The notes under the pieces were generated by a model. That model saw only the letters and a list, made by a program, of their open reading frames with translations. It did not search any database and was not told the origin of the DNA. The translations under genes and the position numbers were made by a program. A DNA stretch of 64,000 nt, taken from contig NC_052129.1 in NCBI RefSeq assembly GCF_012273895.1, positions 5,704,001-5,768,000 of the forward strand, given 5' to 3'. The DNA comes from Zerene cesonia. Lineage: Eukaryota; Arthropoda; Insecta; Lepidoptera; Pieridae. Positions 38,601 through 47,435 of this stretch are shown here, one piece after another. How positions within the stretch are numbered: position 1 is the first letter of the stretch; each line of letters opens with the position of its first letter.

Positions 38601-41046
38601 CATTAGCTTCAACGCTTATTCAATTTTAACCAACTTCCAGCGTGAGGAATACTGTGCTTCAACTTTTTATATTTTGTGCGAATTAAAATTTATAACGCGC
38701 GGAGCGTGCGTTAAATGTAAAATGTACGTATTTATTTATATTTTAACCTGTTTTAAAAAATATGCTTCAATAACTAAGTTTACAGATATTTCATTTATTG
38801 ACAAGCTACGCCCCGCGTTTTTAATCGTATAAAAAGTGCCTATGTGCTATTCCAGTTATTCAGTTATCTACATACCAGATTTAATTGCAATCGGTTCAGT
38901 TATTTTTGCGTGAAGGAGTAACAAAGGTACACACACACGTACATCCATCCTCACAATCTTTCGCATTTATAATTTTAGTAAGATTGACTAGATGACATGC
39001 ATCCCTGCTAATATAATAAATGCGAAAGTATCTCTGTCTGTGTGTCTTTTCTTCACGCTAAACGCTTTGAATCGATTTAAATGAAATTTCGTATAAAGAC
39101 ATTTCGAGATCCTAGATAGAATATAGCATAGGTTTTATCCCGGAAGTCCAGAAAGATTGCGAACTGTCTGGGTTAGACTCCGGGACTGTCGATCTTTTCT
39201 TTAGATTTCGCGACTCAAACAGGCAGAAAGGCTAACGATTATTCCAGTCAACATACTAAAATGCCTTAAGAATAGGTACGTTATAACCGACAAATTCATT
39301 AGATTTTGAATACATCTATTTTGTATTACACGTAATACGTCAGTCTCTCACAAGTCCCAACTCATAAGTCAAGTCAATATCAAGTTAGAATTAATTAGGT
39401 TAAATATGTGTCCAACTTGATATGGTTGCGTAAGTTCTGGGTTTGTTGCGTGCTAGTGTATCTATTTAATAATAATTTACGTATATTATTTAATTGAATC
39501 CCAGTATTTAGCACGTCTTATTGTACCACTACAGTCTCTATTTCGATTCCCACTGAAGATGAGACAATATGCAATATTCAACAAAAAGGTTTTCTTTATT
39601 AGATGCTCCTAAAAAGACTCGAAAAAGACACAAGACTCCACAAATAAACAAAAGCACAAACAAGCAACAGGTATCCGAATACATATTTATATCATGTTCA
39701 TATAACACCAGAATATCAAAGTGTGTTATCATACCTTACAATACTCATTTAGGTACATTATATGTCTAGACGGGCTAGAGATTCCTGTTCACTGAATCTC
39801 AATCATTATTATTTTTCATTCAACCAGAAATGTTTCAAAGCCCTTTTGAATCGTAGAAACATATAACAATTACCAGGGGACTGTTTCCATGAAGCAATTC
39901 GAAACACATAAAAAATGTTTAAAAAAAAAAAGATAAATGATGAAACCCAAAAATTGTCCTGCATTTGACAAGATTGAGACTGATAGTTAGATAGTCCGTA
40001 TATGTGAGCTATTACTCTATATTGATTGTTCAATTTTCTGAAGATTTTGCATACATTATAACTTTGACTCCTTTTGACTCGATTTTGATACTTTACATGG
40101 ACAGAGTTAATATAAACTTTGAACGCTTACCAAGGATCAGTGACAATTATCCTGATAAGGATCGCCAGGATTGAATAATTTCCTTACGTATAGTCTGTTT
40201 AAGAGCATGTGAGACTATTTAGTTGATTCTATCGTAGCGTGTTTATTATTTTTTTAAAGTATATTTTATTACTTTTATAGTGTTTGAACACGCTATTTTG
40301 ACTCGTTTTCAGCCACTTAAAACGGACCATTTAATTCAAACACTTATCATGAATCGGTGAAAAGATAATAATTTCATGAGTTTGAGTGATTGAATAATAT
40401 GAGAAAGTGAGACAATTTAGTTGATTCAATCATTAAAGCGTGTTTTTAACGTTTTTGAAACAATTTTTTTTTAGAAATTAAACTTATTAATGATTGTTAC
40501 AGCAATGACGATTACGCTTATGGGGTGTATGGGGAGCAAGAACCACGCGGCCTGCAACCCATCGAGTACCCAGCTGACGATCCAGCCAGACACACTAAAG
40601 GGTACGTCCCGAGATCTAGGTTTCTTTATTGTTTATGTTTAGTATATACTTTTTTCGTTAAGATTATTACGTGAGGTCTTTAAATTTGATTAAAGATTAT
40701 TTATGTGGGTAAGAGAAGCCAAAACAGCAATTTAAAATCGTCTCTTTTTGGGATTTCTTCATCTAACTTTAGATAACTATCACAAACGTCTGTAACTACT
40801 TGTATGCATTAACACTAATAATGCATGATTAAATTTTTAGTTGTTCAAAAAACAACACTAAAATTTACCAAAAATACTGTATCTAATAAGACCATCTTTA
40901 ACAGAAAACCTTCCGGAGGCAGGAGCCAGGTGTCCCAGTTCTCCCGCTACTCCGACGTGATGCTGCCGCCGGCGCGCCGCACCCTGTACCGCCCCTACCA
41001 CCCCTACATGGAGTACGCGCTCCCAGAATTCATCCCCTACTACTGA
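17529..41046 (+). CDS. Seven-exon gene for a 278-aa secreted, peptide-precursor-like protein of unknown function
   Basis: Coding exons are 17529-17692, 23340-23456, 27111-27207, 35660-35769, 35862-35969, 40503-40601 and 40905-41046. They total 837 nt, and all six introns are GT/AG with the frame open throughout, which is strong evidence for a real gene. Residues 1 to about 20 form a signal peptide (hydrophobic LVAASVCACAA), so the product should enter the secretory pathway. Cys47 is the only Cys in the mature part. A Lys-Arg pair at 58-59 precedes Gln60, which could become pyroglutamate if a convertase cuts there. Other dibasic pairs are KK168-169, RK181-182 and RR256-257. Residues 164-194 are charged and probably helical. 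Residues 247-278 are rich in Tyr and Pro and end in Tyr-Tyr. I chose the ATG at 17529 because it starts the signal peptide and lies one base after a good acceptor (17526-17527), so a non-coding 5' exon must lie upstream. I do not recognise the family with certainty. A neuropeptide or prohormone-like precursor is possible, and a structural secreted protein is the main alternative. Confidence 0.87.
19137..19330. repeat. Old dispersed repeat (type X), opposite orientation
   Basis: aaaaaaaggaggttatcaattcg at one end and gaaggctggtgcctgcc in the middle. Confidence 0.45.
20557..20756 (+). mobile_element. Helitron-like family 1, complete, first of a tandem pair
   Basis: Runs from tcctactaat to ctag (20753-20756). 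The next copy begins at the following base. Confidence 0.72.
20757..20924 (+). mobile_element. Helitron-like family 1, second of a tandem pair, hairpin lost
   Basis: Joins the previous copy directly (tattataaatgcg), lacks about 9 bp at its 5' end, and has lost the subterminal hairpin but keeps ctag (20921-20924). Confidence 0.7.
21286..21462. mobile_element. Foldback element with perfect 48-bp arms
   Basis: 21319-21366 and 21401-21448 are exact reverse complements around a 34-bp loop carrying gacgtttcgaacactttac. Similarity of the arms continues imperfectly outward. Same family as 4440-4610. Confidence 0.72.
21877..21950 (+). mobile_element. Helitron-like family 2, 5' part
   Basis: Starts tctacactaatattataaag and reads gctgaagagtttg and gcactaatctcag, as in 32099-32254. 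Confidence 0.55.
21955..22103 (-). mobile_element. Helitron-like family 1, fused to family 2
   Basis: The 5' part of a family 1 copy (inverted) abuts the 5' part of a family 2 copy (21877 to about 21950). A short aggata/aatattagtagga repeat follows (22099-22126). Confidence 0.6.
22430..22509 (-). mobile_element. Helitron-like family 2, 5' part
   Basis: Blocks gtccagtagttcctgagg, aactcttcag and tatagatt in inverted order. Confidence 0.5.
22703..23051. mobile_element. Dispersed repeat with 15-bp inverted ends and AP-1-like site (copy 2)
   Basis: Perfect inverted repeats at 22744-22758 and 23032-23046. TGACTCA at 22966-22972. It carries a gggcgttacac block missing in copy 1. Family not identified. 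Confidence 0.65.
23340..23456 (+). CDS. Coding exon 2: dibasic KR site and following segment
   Basis: The acceptor is ccaacag (ends 23339) and the donor gtgaga starts at 23457. The exon is 117 nt and phase 2 at both ends, so skipping it would keep the frame. It encodes the rest of Arg55 to the start of Arg94, beginning FSKRQAR and running through an acidic and aromatic stretch (NEVNSYRDP, YNEWPVY). This is the most peptide-like part of the precursor. Confidence 0.86.
23826..24069 (+). repeat. SINE-like unit, near full length
   Basis: Same family as 56107/58022: cagaaaaccggcgtg at the start, pyrimidine-rich cctttcctctattcctctc in the middle, and an A-rich end. Located in intron 2. Confidence 0.72.
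24310..24533 (-). mobile_element. Helitron-like relative
   Basis: Blocks tgtccatcccgtcttcactcg, gaaagaaagacgaataaac and tataatattagtaagg. The middle is expanded by TATTATGTATATTGTT-like repeats (24350-24400). Confidence 0.4.
26323..26542 (+). repeat. SINE-like unit with A tail
   Basis: Lacks the first ~60 bp of the family. It has ggcaatccatttgtagaggtg, gcttaccatcaggcg and a 15-A tail (26528-26542). The long tail suggests a relatively recent insertion. Confidence 0.75.
27111..27207 (+). CDS. Coding exon 3
   Basis: The acceptor tttccttcag ends at 27110 and the donor gtgagt starts at 27208. The 97-nt exon runs from phase 2 to phase 0 and encodes the end of Arg94 to Glu126, including a Pro/Tyr/Arg-rich stretch and a Gly-Arg at 108-109. 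If the chain were cut at that single Arg, the preceding Gly could serve for C-terminal amidation; this is only a possibility. Confidence 0.86.
27297..27513 (+). mobile_element. MITE-like repeat, 217 bp
   Basis: acacgctttttattagc at the left and aaagcgtgttttttag near the right, with a shared interior (gtaaccgacttctttgggcg). No reading frame. Confidence 0.65.
27662..27859 (+). mobile_element. Helitron-like family 1, complete
   Basis: Intact ends (tcctactaat...gctag) and hairpin, inserted between a and t in intron 3. Confidence 0.72.
28225..28422 (-). mobile_element. Helitron-like family 1, nearly complete
   Basis: Intact ctag and hairpin. Missing a few bases of the gttgtccagc block near 28310. 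It lies 365 bp from the 27662 copy in opposite orientation. Confidence 0.7.
28531..28626 (+). mobile_element. Helitron-like family 1, 3' half
   Basis: Begins in the cgtagatagctgg block and keeps the hairpin but not the terminal ctag. Confidence 0.62.
30500..30640. repeat. Old dispersed repeat (type X) fragment
   Basis: Blocks agaagaatcacgtcaatgag and cctagttatcgagtaacaac. Confidence 0.35.
31776..31781 (-). terminator. Pol III terminator of the tRNA-Arg gene
   Basis: Six consecutive T on the minus strand, 15 nt after the tRNA 3' end. Confidence 0.75.
31797..31869 (-). tRNA. tRNA-Arg (anticodon ACG)
   Basis: The 73-nt gene reads right to left. The acceptor stem GGCCCTG pairs with CAGGGTC (one G-U pair) and is followed by a G discriminator. 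The anticodon loop is CTACGGA, so the anticodon is ACG, which reads CGU and, as inosine, CGC and CGA. The internal promoter boxes are intact: A box TGGCGCAACGG and B box GGTTCGAATCC. A run of six T on the transcribed strand (31776-31781) is a good Pol III terminator. There is no intron and no encoded CCA, as usual for a nuclear tRNA. It lies antisense inside intron 3 of the secreted-protein gene. It looks functional. Confidence 0.96.
32099..32254 (+). mobile_element. Helitron-like family 2, near complete
   Basis: Starts tctatactactaat and ends aaacgctag, with ctgaagagtgtttg and cgctaatctcagg blocks. Confidence 0.6.
32790..32965 (+). repeat. Dispersed repeat (type Y)
   Basis: ctgtccatctgtctgtctg, aaaaaccgtaattgtaagacgg and ctacaacaacaaataacc. 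A layout I recognise from other lepidopteran genomes. Confidence 0.42.
35660..35769 (+). CDS. Coding exon 4
   Basis: The acceptor ttttgttgcag ends at 35659. The donor at 35770 is gttggt, the weakest of the set. The exon is 110 nt, phase 0 to phase 2, and encodes Met127 to part of Arg163 (Gly/Pro/Arg-rich, with FPGPSRPRGG). Only 92 nt separate it from exon 5. Confidence 0.85.
35770..35861 (+). other. Intron 4 (92 nt, phase 2)
   Basis: This very short intron lies between a weak donor (gttggt) and an acceptor ending aaacag. It contains no repeat. Its size and weak donor make it the most likely place for intron retention. Confidence 0.8.
35862..35969 (+). CDS. Coding exon 5: charged helical segment
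   Basis: The acceptor aaacag ends at 35861 and the donor gtgagt starts at 35970. The exon is 108 nt, phase 2 at both ends. It encodes about residues 163-199, a run rich in Lys, Arg, Glu and Gln without Pro that is predicted helical, carrying the KK and RK pairs. A perfect 20-bp palindrome lies just past the donor (35984-36003). Confidence 0.86.
36268..36321 (+). repeat. Non-LTR retrotransposon 3' tail with (GAT)n
   Basis: aggaggcctatgtcccagc followed by gggctgatgatgatgatg. This tail is common in lepidopteran genomes. Confidence 0.55.
37430..37570 (-). repeat. tRNA-derived SINE, antisense
   Basis: On the minus strand it has a B-box-like gggttcgatatcc (37492-37504). It then runs into the gtgtcctgccagaacg block shared, inverted, with 6545-6575. 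Confidence 0.5.
37613..37675. repeat. Old dispersed repeat (type X) fragment
   Basis: Block actgttagaactagaccaaa, as in 9925-9955. Confidence 0.35.
37967..38139 (-). mobile_element. Helitron-like family 1 relative, strongly diverged
   Basis: Keeps ctag-like start (actaggtgtcccgcg), ttattctggtac and a tcacaaactttcacatg end. Confidence 0.45.
38802..38983 (-). mobile_element. Helitron-like family 1, diverged
   Basis: Old copy in intron 5; the hairpin region is degraded (ccccgcgtttttaatcg). Confidence 0.58.
39006..39245 (+). mobile_element. Helitron-like or RTE-type relative
   Basis: Starts taatataataaatgcgaaag, then gaatcgatttaaatgaaattt and ttttatcccggaagtcc. A distinct but related family. 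Confidence 0.4.
40283..40449. mobile_element. MITE-like relative with acacgc/gcgtgt ends
   Basis: Begins aacacgctattttgac and ends attaaagcgtgttt. The interior is only distantly similar to the 27297 family. Confidence 0.4.
40503..40601 (+). CDS. Coding exon 6
   Basis: The acceptor gttacag ends at 40502 and the donor gtacgt starts at 40602. The exon is 99 nt, phase 2 at both ends, and encodes about residues 199-232. This stretch is acidic and Tyr-rich (NDDYAYGVYGEQE). Confidence 0.85.
40602..40904 (+). other. Intron 6 (303 nt, phase 2)
   Basis: Short AT-rich intron with donor gtacgt and acceptor ttaacag. No repeat was recognised in it. Confidence 0.8.
40905..41046 (+). CDS. Coding exon 7: Tyr/Pro-rich C-terminus and stop
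   Basis: The acceptor ttaacag ends at 40904 and the stop TGA is 41044-41046. It encodes residues 232-278. The codons are strikingly GC-rich compared with the flanking intron and 3' UTR, as expected for conserved coding sequence. The tail has an RR pair at 256-257, then alternating Tyr and Pro and a final PYY. Confidence 0.87.
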
Positions 41047-41750
41047 AGCACCTCCCCCTCGCTGAGGATCGACACATTCCAGGGGACACTCTCCCATGTA
41101 CAATTTCTCAGGCTTTAAACCCAAATATCAGTATTACCATATCTACTATCTACACCATATCGCTTATGCTTGGGACGCGAGCTTTTGCATTATTTTTATA
41201 TTTGTGAAACTGAATTTTGACTTAGATGCGATTTTATCTTGAAAAATATTTTTATAGTGTAAGATTAGTATCTTTTAGGACTTCCAGACGACAACAATTC
41301 CTTTTTGATTGATTAACATGTACACTATCAATTACTCTCGCCGTCGGTTAGTCGGCGATGACAATAATTTAATCGTATTTAGAGTTTTACAATCGATGTT
41401 TACTAGATTAAGAAATAAAATGTTTGTTAGAATAATTAAATTATTGGCCCGCGCACGGGTCGCTGTTTGAAGCTTGCTTACTGTCTCATCGTGTGATTTC
41501 AACTTGTTGGAATTTTTCCACGGGGTTTAGTCTGAGCCCGACGACTTCGTGGAATTCCATTTCCACGCCAATTATTACACAAAATGTTAAGTTTGTGTAT
41601 TTGTTTGATATAAGACATGATATTTTCGTTAAATAGAACGTTAATGTAGGTATATTCTAGTCAAATCTGGTCAATAATTTCGAAACGACGACTGTTAGCA
41701 CAAAATTGATTTTACATGCATTTAATATAAATTTAACATGAATAAATATT
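41047..41750 (+). other. Probable 3' UTR with two candidate poly(A) signals
   Basis: Sequence after the stop codon carries AATAAA at 41414-41419, followed by a GT-rich stretch, and a second AATAAA at 41741-41746. Between them is an imperfect hairpin around 41507-41560 (ttccacg pairing with cgtggaa). The true end of the transcript cannot be decided without RNA data. Confidence 0.5.
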
Positions 41751-42616
41751 AATCCCGTAGTTTGTTTGAATATTTATCATAATATGAATAATTATTGTTG
41801 TGATTAGTGGCTAAGATTATTACCATAATATTTAATATTGTGTTTTCAAAAGCCTTCGAGACGGCTAAGTCGGTGTCGGCTGTGCGAGGCGCGCGAAACG
41901 AAATTTGCAATTTTTGGGTAATAAATGGTTTGCACAACCGGATCCCGACAAATAATGCTTTAACTACATTTAAATGTTTCATGTTTATAATAGATTATTT
42001 GTAAATTAGCGAAGCGCGACACGCGCTCTATTTCGACGATCATGCTAGGTGGTAGGTGTGAATGCAGCCTAATTTAACATGTCCATAAACAATGTTGCGT
42101 TTAAAAAAATAAATAGAATAGGAATAATTTTTGAAAATGGAATTATATATTGACAGGGCCGCACAATGGCGCAAAAGCGCGGCAATCAATATTTTTTTTA
42201 ATTGTTTTTCACTGAAATAGGCTGCAAGGAGAAGTTGTTAACTATTTACTTATTAGATATTATACTTATGTATTTATTGTGTCAAATCTTTCGACTTGTA
42301 TTAACGACGTACACCGTCGGCATAAACTTACAGACTATAAAATTTGGCTTTAAAATATTGTATTACTTACATTACAGCTTTAAGCTAGTCAATCTATTCG
42401 TTATCCTTCTATTAATTAATGGACGCACGTCCTATCCTACATTACTATTGTATACAATATAATTTATTTATATATGATATTTTAACAATATTCTGTAGAA
42501 ATTTACAAACTTATTTTATTATCTATGGATCGATTTAATGTTTAGGAACTTGTTTAGCATGTCATACGTACTCTGACACTTAAATGTTTTAAAAATATAA
42601 TTGGTGTACTTCGATC
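41751..42616. other. Intergenic stretch between the gene and the duplicated segment
   Basis: AT-rich sequence with one GC-richer patch at about 41855-41900. I see no repeat or gene in it. It directly precedes the segment repeated after the first gap. Confidence 0.5.
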
Positions 42617-43135
42617 GTGCGCAACATATCTGCAGTAAGCGATACATATATAAATATCATATCAAAATTTTAAAAATAAATTTTGAGTATAATTTGTGAA
42701 AGCTACGACAATGTCGATTGAAAATGTAACGATGTTGAATGGATACCATAGAGATATTATCTCGTAGCTTACACAAAACCTAGATTAATGAATTGACAAT
42801 AATATATGCTAATATAATATGGCATTATTGTAAACGTGGACAATAAATATGAGAAATCCTTGACAATAAAATGTTTAGAGAGGACAGTGTAATTGTACTT
42901 AAGATACATATGTAATTATCCATAGAATTAATATTTAAAATTTTAATTGGTGTTTTCGTTTTTCGAAATAAAAATAGTCACATACTCCTGAGCAGAATGC
43001 TTTTTTATTTATCCCTTCCAGTACTTTATCCAAATATCCTTAATAATGTTAGATACAATATGACTTAATTAAAGCCTATCTAAATATCCTTATAATATTA
43101 AAAACAAGTCGCAAGACTTTAAAAAGCATACACTT

Positions 43136-43300
43136 TGAAGAACGTGACTACCTTAGAAAATGGCCATGGGTTCGATCCTGGTGGAGACTAAAAAACCATC
43201 TCGGTGTAGCTCATTCGCATTTGTACTTAAAATAAATAGACAAGTGAAACTTTCAATAGATGAGTAAGGGTAAGCGGGGGCAGGACTCCATTTTTCAAAA
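43136..43300 (+). repeat. tRNA-derived SINE fragment (copy 1)
   Basis: B-box-like ggttcgatcc (43169-43178) followed by ggtggagacta and ccatctcggtgtagc. Related to the 6450 unit. Confidence 0.5.
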
Positions 43301-45049
43301 GCTGATTCGAGTCTCTCTGTAATTTTCTCGATAATTTTTGCTTGCCTACTTTAGTGTAATTTCAGTCTGAAAGCCTTGGTTGAATTATTAATTACAATAT
43401 TGTTTCAAACAAAAACGTACTTATAAAGTGTTATAACTGATTTGATTAATTTATTTAGAGTTACCTCCTACATTATAATTTGACTAACATAATAAACATC
43501 TTTACTCTAACTCGAATATAAATCGGTTTTCACTTCATATATAAATAACATATGTAGTAGGTATCCAATATCTATTTTTTTCTGTTAGAACGGGAATTGA
43601 ATACGGGAAGAAAGTAGAGATCCACGACATACTATCTGTAGCACGCGGCTTCGCTTTCACAACAAACACATTCTTTTTATAATATTAGTAAGGGTTAAAC
43701 TACTTACCTAACGTATTTATACGTATGTCCCATAGGTTTAACATATGCCACGTAGGTATATTCTATAGGTCACAGTTCAAATTCAATTTCTATGAGTTTC
43801 TCAGCTTAAGTTTGAGTTGAGTTAAAAAAACCTTCTATCAATATTAATTTAATTAAATTCATAGTGTGTAGGTTTAAATACCTTTCAATGTCAATGAGAA
43901 TTATGAGTTACTACCTACCTGATGCGAACGAAGTAGCTAGCAAGACACACTAGGAATAGATATGTAATTATATTTATTTTACTAATAATACATAGGTCGG
44001 TAAATATAGTACTTGGATGGCAGTAAATAGATTGACATTTGTCAACTCTGCCCTATTTCTGAGAGGTACATACATAAATAATTTTTCAATTTTTCAATTT
44101 TAAACACTGTATCTTCTTTATATATGAATAGATAAGAAGCCAGAGCCGCCGGAACCTCTGATATTATACAGATAGATTCCTGTTTCTAAGAGGGAAGATG
44201 TGATAGTGTGAATTAAGCATCCTACTTATAGGTCTCGGGCCTCTAATTATTTACCTATTTATATTTAAATAAAAATGAATGTCAGAACGCACAGAATACC
44301 ATTACATATACTCCAGATTACCTATACTAAATCAAGTAATTTAACGGATAAGAAAGAAGTATGTGTGTTTATAAGATTATTCGTAAATAATTTATCATTT
44401 TATCCTAAGGCGGTACGGATAGTTTTTGATGGTAACTAAAGTACAAATACAAATAAACAAATCGCAAATTAGCAAATATTTTTCATATTTGCTAATTTAT
44501 ACTTTTTATTGCTAATTTACTTGTCACTTCTTATTGTTAACATCTCATAAAATGTTTCATATTGTTTGATTTTCATAATAATGATGTCATTTTTCAAGTA
44601 AATCACACATTCCTCAAACGCCTCTGCACTTAACGCCTTTCATAACGTTTCATTCTTAACACAGTTGATAAATGGAGAAATATTATCATACACAAAAGTA
44701 GATATTATAGATATAACTTAAAATTGAATAGACTGAAAATTACTACAAACATGAAACATGAAACAAAATCCTTCTGTGATTTTATAACTCTCAGATTTGT
44801 GTCTACTATTGCTATATGCTTATTCCCTCAGACTGACACAACAGATATAAGATTGTCGATACATAGACTAAAGTTAAAAGACATATAGATCCCAAAAACA
44901 ATAGAGAAAACATTGTTTTATGTATTTATTGGATATTGGGGAATACAGCAAGTTGATTACAGCAGCGAAGGATTACAATAAAGACCAATTTTTTATTACT
45001 TCGTCTAACTGATTCGTCAAATATCGAATTAGGTATTTATGCAATTACA

Positions 45050-45243
45050 AACTGCGCCCCGGTTTCACCCGCGTAAGTCCGTATCCCGTTGGAATATCGG
45101 GATAAAAAGTTATCTATATGTTATTCCAGTGGTCCAGCTATCTACGTACCAAATTTCATTGCAATCGGTTAAGTAGTTTTTGCGTGAAAGAGCAACAAAC
45201 ACACACATCCTTACAAGCTTTCGCATTTAAAATATTATTAGGA
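45050..45243 (-). mobile_element. Helitron-like family 1 (duplicated segment, copy 1)
   Basis: Near full length with damaged ctag end. The same insertion is at 54183-54373. Confidence 0.68.
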
Positions 45244-46047
45244 AGAAGGATAGGATTCTATAAATGTATACTAATTACCCGTCTATTGATATTAAACGAG
45301 TGACATTTATTATAACTGAGTGATACATTAATGAAAGTTAAATTTTGACAAATGAAACACTAGCACAGTCATGAACATATAAGCTGTGATTAAAAAATCA
45401 TATGCCTTGGTAATTGAAAGCACCTGTATAAACCTATTTATTTATTAGCTATTAATTCTTTATAAAAATTACTTAATTATATATTTATAAGCCATTTACT
45501 AACATTAACGGATCTGTGTTATCTAATTATTTTAAACATAATAAAATAAAACTAAATAAATAAATCAAACACCCAAATTAAAAGCACTCATTACTTTTTT
45601 TACACGCAATTTAAATACAAAACCTTAGTATACTATGCTATTTATAAACAATACCTATTCAGCACATCAAAACGCAAGTTTTCAAAAAGACTCGGACGAA
45701 AATTCGCCGAGAACAAAATGTAGTTATTGGGACGAATTTATTCCGCAATCCGCCTCCCCTGGAGGAAAACTGAAATATTAGGAAGTTCGGAACTTTGGGA
45801 ATTTTCTTTCGCAATACTTCAGCTGTTCAGACGTACTTGTAAATTAAATACCTCTAGGAATTTCTCCTGATTGTTCGTAAATTAGGGTTTCCTAAACGTT
45901 TCTTCATTTCGTTTCATCGAGAATTGAGGTTTCTCCATCAATCGTTGTGAAACAAATTTATCTGTCCAATTTTTTTTTGTCAGGCTCGAAGGACCATAGT
46001 TATGCGAGAATTTGTTGCCTACTTATACCTTTAAAATTCTCATTTAT

Positions 46048-46215
46048 ATTATACTAACTGTAACCTACGACTACAATCGCGTGGTACCTGGCTAAAATAT
46101 AGCCTATGCCTGTATCTTTCTGTACCAAATTTAATACAGATTTCAGCAGAGGTTTTTGCGTAAAAGACTAACAAATATCCATACATTCTTCAAAACTTTC
46201 GCGGTTATAATTTAA
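46048..46215 (-). repeat. Helitron-like relative (duplicated segment, copy 1)
   Basis: Blocks atagcctatgcctgtatc, aggtttttgcgtaaaag and aactttcgcggttata. The counterpart is at about 55170-55336. Confidence 0.42.
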
Positions 46216-46499
46216 AAAGCTTTATTTAAAAGACACATAATTTACACTGTCGTTACAGTTATCCCAATTGGATAGAGGTATCTACATTATAATGAAAAAT
46301 GTTACATTATGCAGGAAAAAAATACAATTTAGGCTTACATATTCTTAAAGCATATTACTTACAACGCTACTCGCGTGATTTTACCCCGTGTGCAACAAAA
46401 TATGTTATTAGGATTGTGTTTTAGATGTATTTTGTACGTGTTATAATAATAATTTAAGCCAGTTCCTTGTGCTTATAATAAAGCAGTTACAACCCGTGC

Positions 46500-46590
46500 A
46501 AAATAACTCCGCACCTCGCTCTATGACGTCACATGGTCGGCACACTACGCCCCCGGGGCCGGCTCCTTGGGACCGAGAAGTTTGGAGTTA
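46500..46590. promoter_or_regulatory. GC-rich patch with CRE-like site (copy 1)
   Basis: A perfect cAMP-response-element palindrome tgacgtca (46524-46531) lies 20 bp from a GC-rich run (cccccggggccgg). The surroundings are AT-rich and no gene is seen nearby. It could be a promoter or enhancer, or a repeat fragment. Confidence 0.3.
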
Positions 46591-46721
46591 GTAAGTACAG
46601 GTTGTACCTAGTTATCAACTGTCCGGATTAGTAGATTCCTATCTTAATACTAATATATTTTAATCGGTTACTATTCTCTGTATATATAATATACAAATCT
46701 CTCGTGTAACAATATTAGTTA

Positions 46722-46806
46722 CCATAGTCCTCCAAAACGGCTGAAATAATTCTCATGAATTTTGTGTACGTATCGGATAGGTCTGAGAATCGGCCACATA
46801 AATTTT
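46722..46806. repeat. Dispersed repeat (type Z), copy 1
   Basis: cctccaaaacggctgaaat and gataggtctgagaatcggcc. The same insertion is at about 55848-55932. Possible relatives begin at 21727 and 34265. Confidence 0.4.
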
Positions 46807-46886
46807 AGAATAAATAATTTAATAATATATACTGTAAGTATCTTATATACACTTTCGTGTCATTAAAATATAATAAGCAATTGACA

Positions 46887-46905
46887 GTGTGTGTGTGTGT
46901 GTGTG
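46887..46905. repeat. (GT)n microsatellite (copy 1)
   Basis: gt repeat ending in gag; the counterpart is at 56010-56029. Confidence 0.75.
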
Positions 46906-46983
46906 AGTGTATGTTCTGAACAACCAAATTAATGGTTCAGTGTCTTTAAAATTCAGCACCTCGCACTGGGGAAGTACCACACC

Positions 46984-47435
46984 AGATCCAGTCCTTCACT
47001 CCACACACACACACGCGGCGGTTCAGCGCGACCAAATGGGAAGGAGGGTTACACTAGCACAATGCCTGAGATATCTAGAGAACCTCGTGGAGGTTCTCCG
47101 GCGGTTGCGGGTTACGATCTTTATGAAAGATCTCTTCGATTGATGCGGTGACAAGAAAGCCTCATAAAGGCTCTCCGGCGGTATGCGAATTATGCACGAA
47201 ATATCTAGAGGCCTCGTGAAGGCACTCCGGCGGTAATTGAGATCCGATCGTCACGGAAGATCAATGCAGACTGTATGACTGTATATGCGTCACTACGTCC
47301 AATAGGGACGTTGCGGTTGCTTTAAAAACGTGCGGTGATTGGTTGTGCTCGCGTGTAAGGAGGGTAGTTGGACTACACCACAAAATAATAAATATTTAAT
47401 TTTAATTCACTATTTTAATAATATTGGCGTTACCA
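46984..47435 (-). repeat. Truncated BEL/Pao LTR, 452 bp (copy 1)
   Basis: Matches 57579-58021 and ends acca before gccca (47436-47440), so it is the same insertion as in copy 2. Its left 188 bp, the gag remnant and the left SINE half are deleted, joining at 46983/46984 with 3 bp (acc) of shared sequence. It carries a 13-bp difference near 47408-47421. Confidence 0.85.

Larger units (their letters stand above)
35970..40502 (+). other. Intron 5 of the secreted-protein gene (phase 2)
   Basis: This 4.5-kb intron holds a non-LTR retrotransposon tail (36268-36321), an antisense tRNA-derived SINE (about 37430-37570), Helitron-like relatives (37967-38139, 38802-38983, about 39006-39245) and a MITE-like element (about 40283-40449). 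I see nothing gene-like in 36325-37425, 38145-38800 or 39250-40280. Confidence 0.75.

Noticed and set aside
40858..41124. 88-residue minus-strand frame over exon 7
   Set aside because: Shadow of the GC-rich last exon.
43161..43190. Possible tRNA gene because of a good B box
   Set aside because: No acceptor or anticodon stem can be folded around it; better explained as a tRNA-derived SINE.
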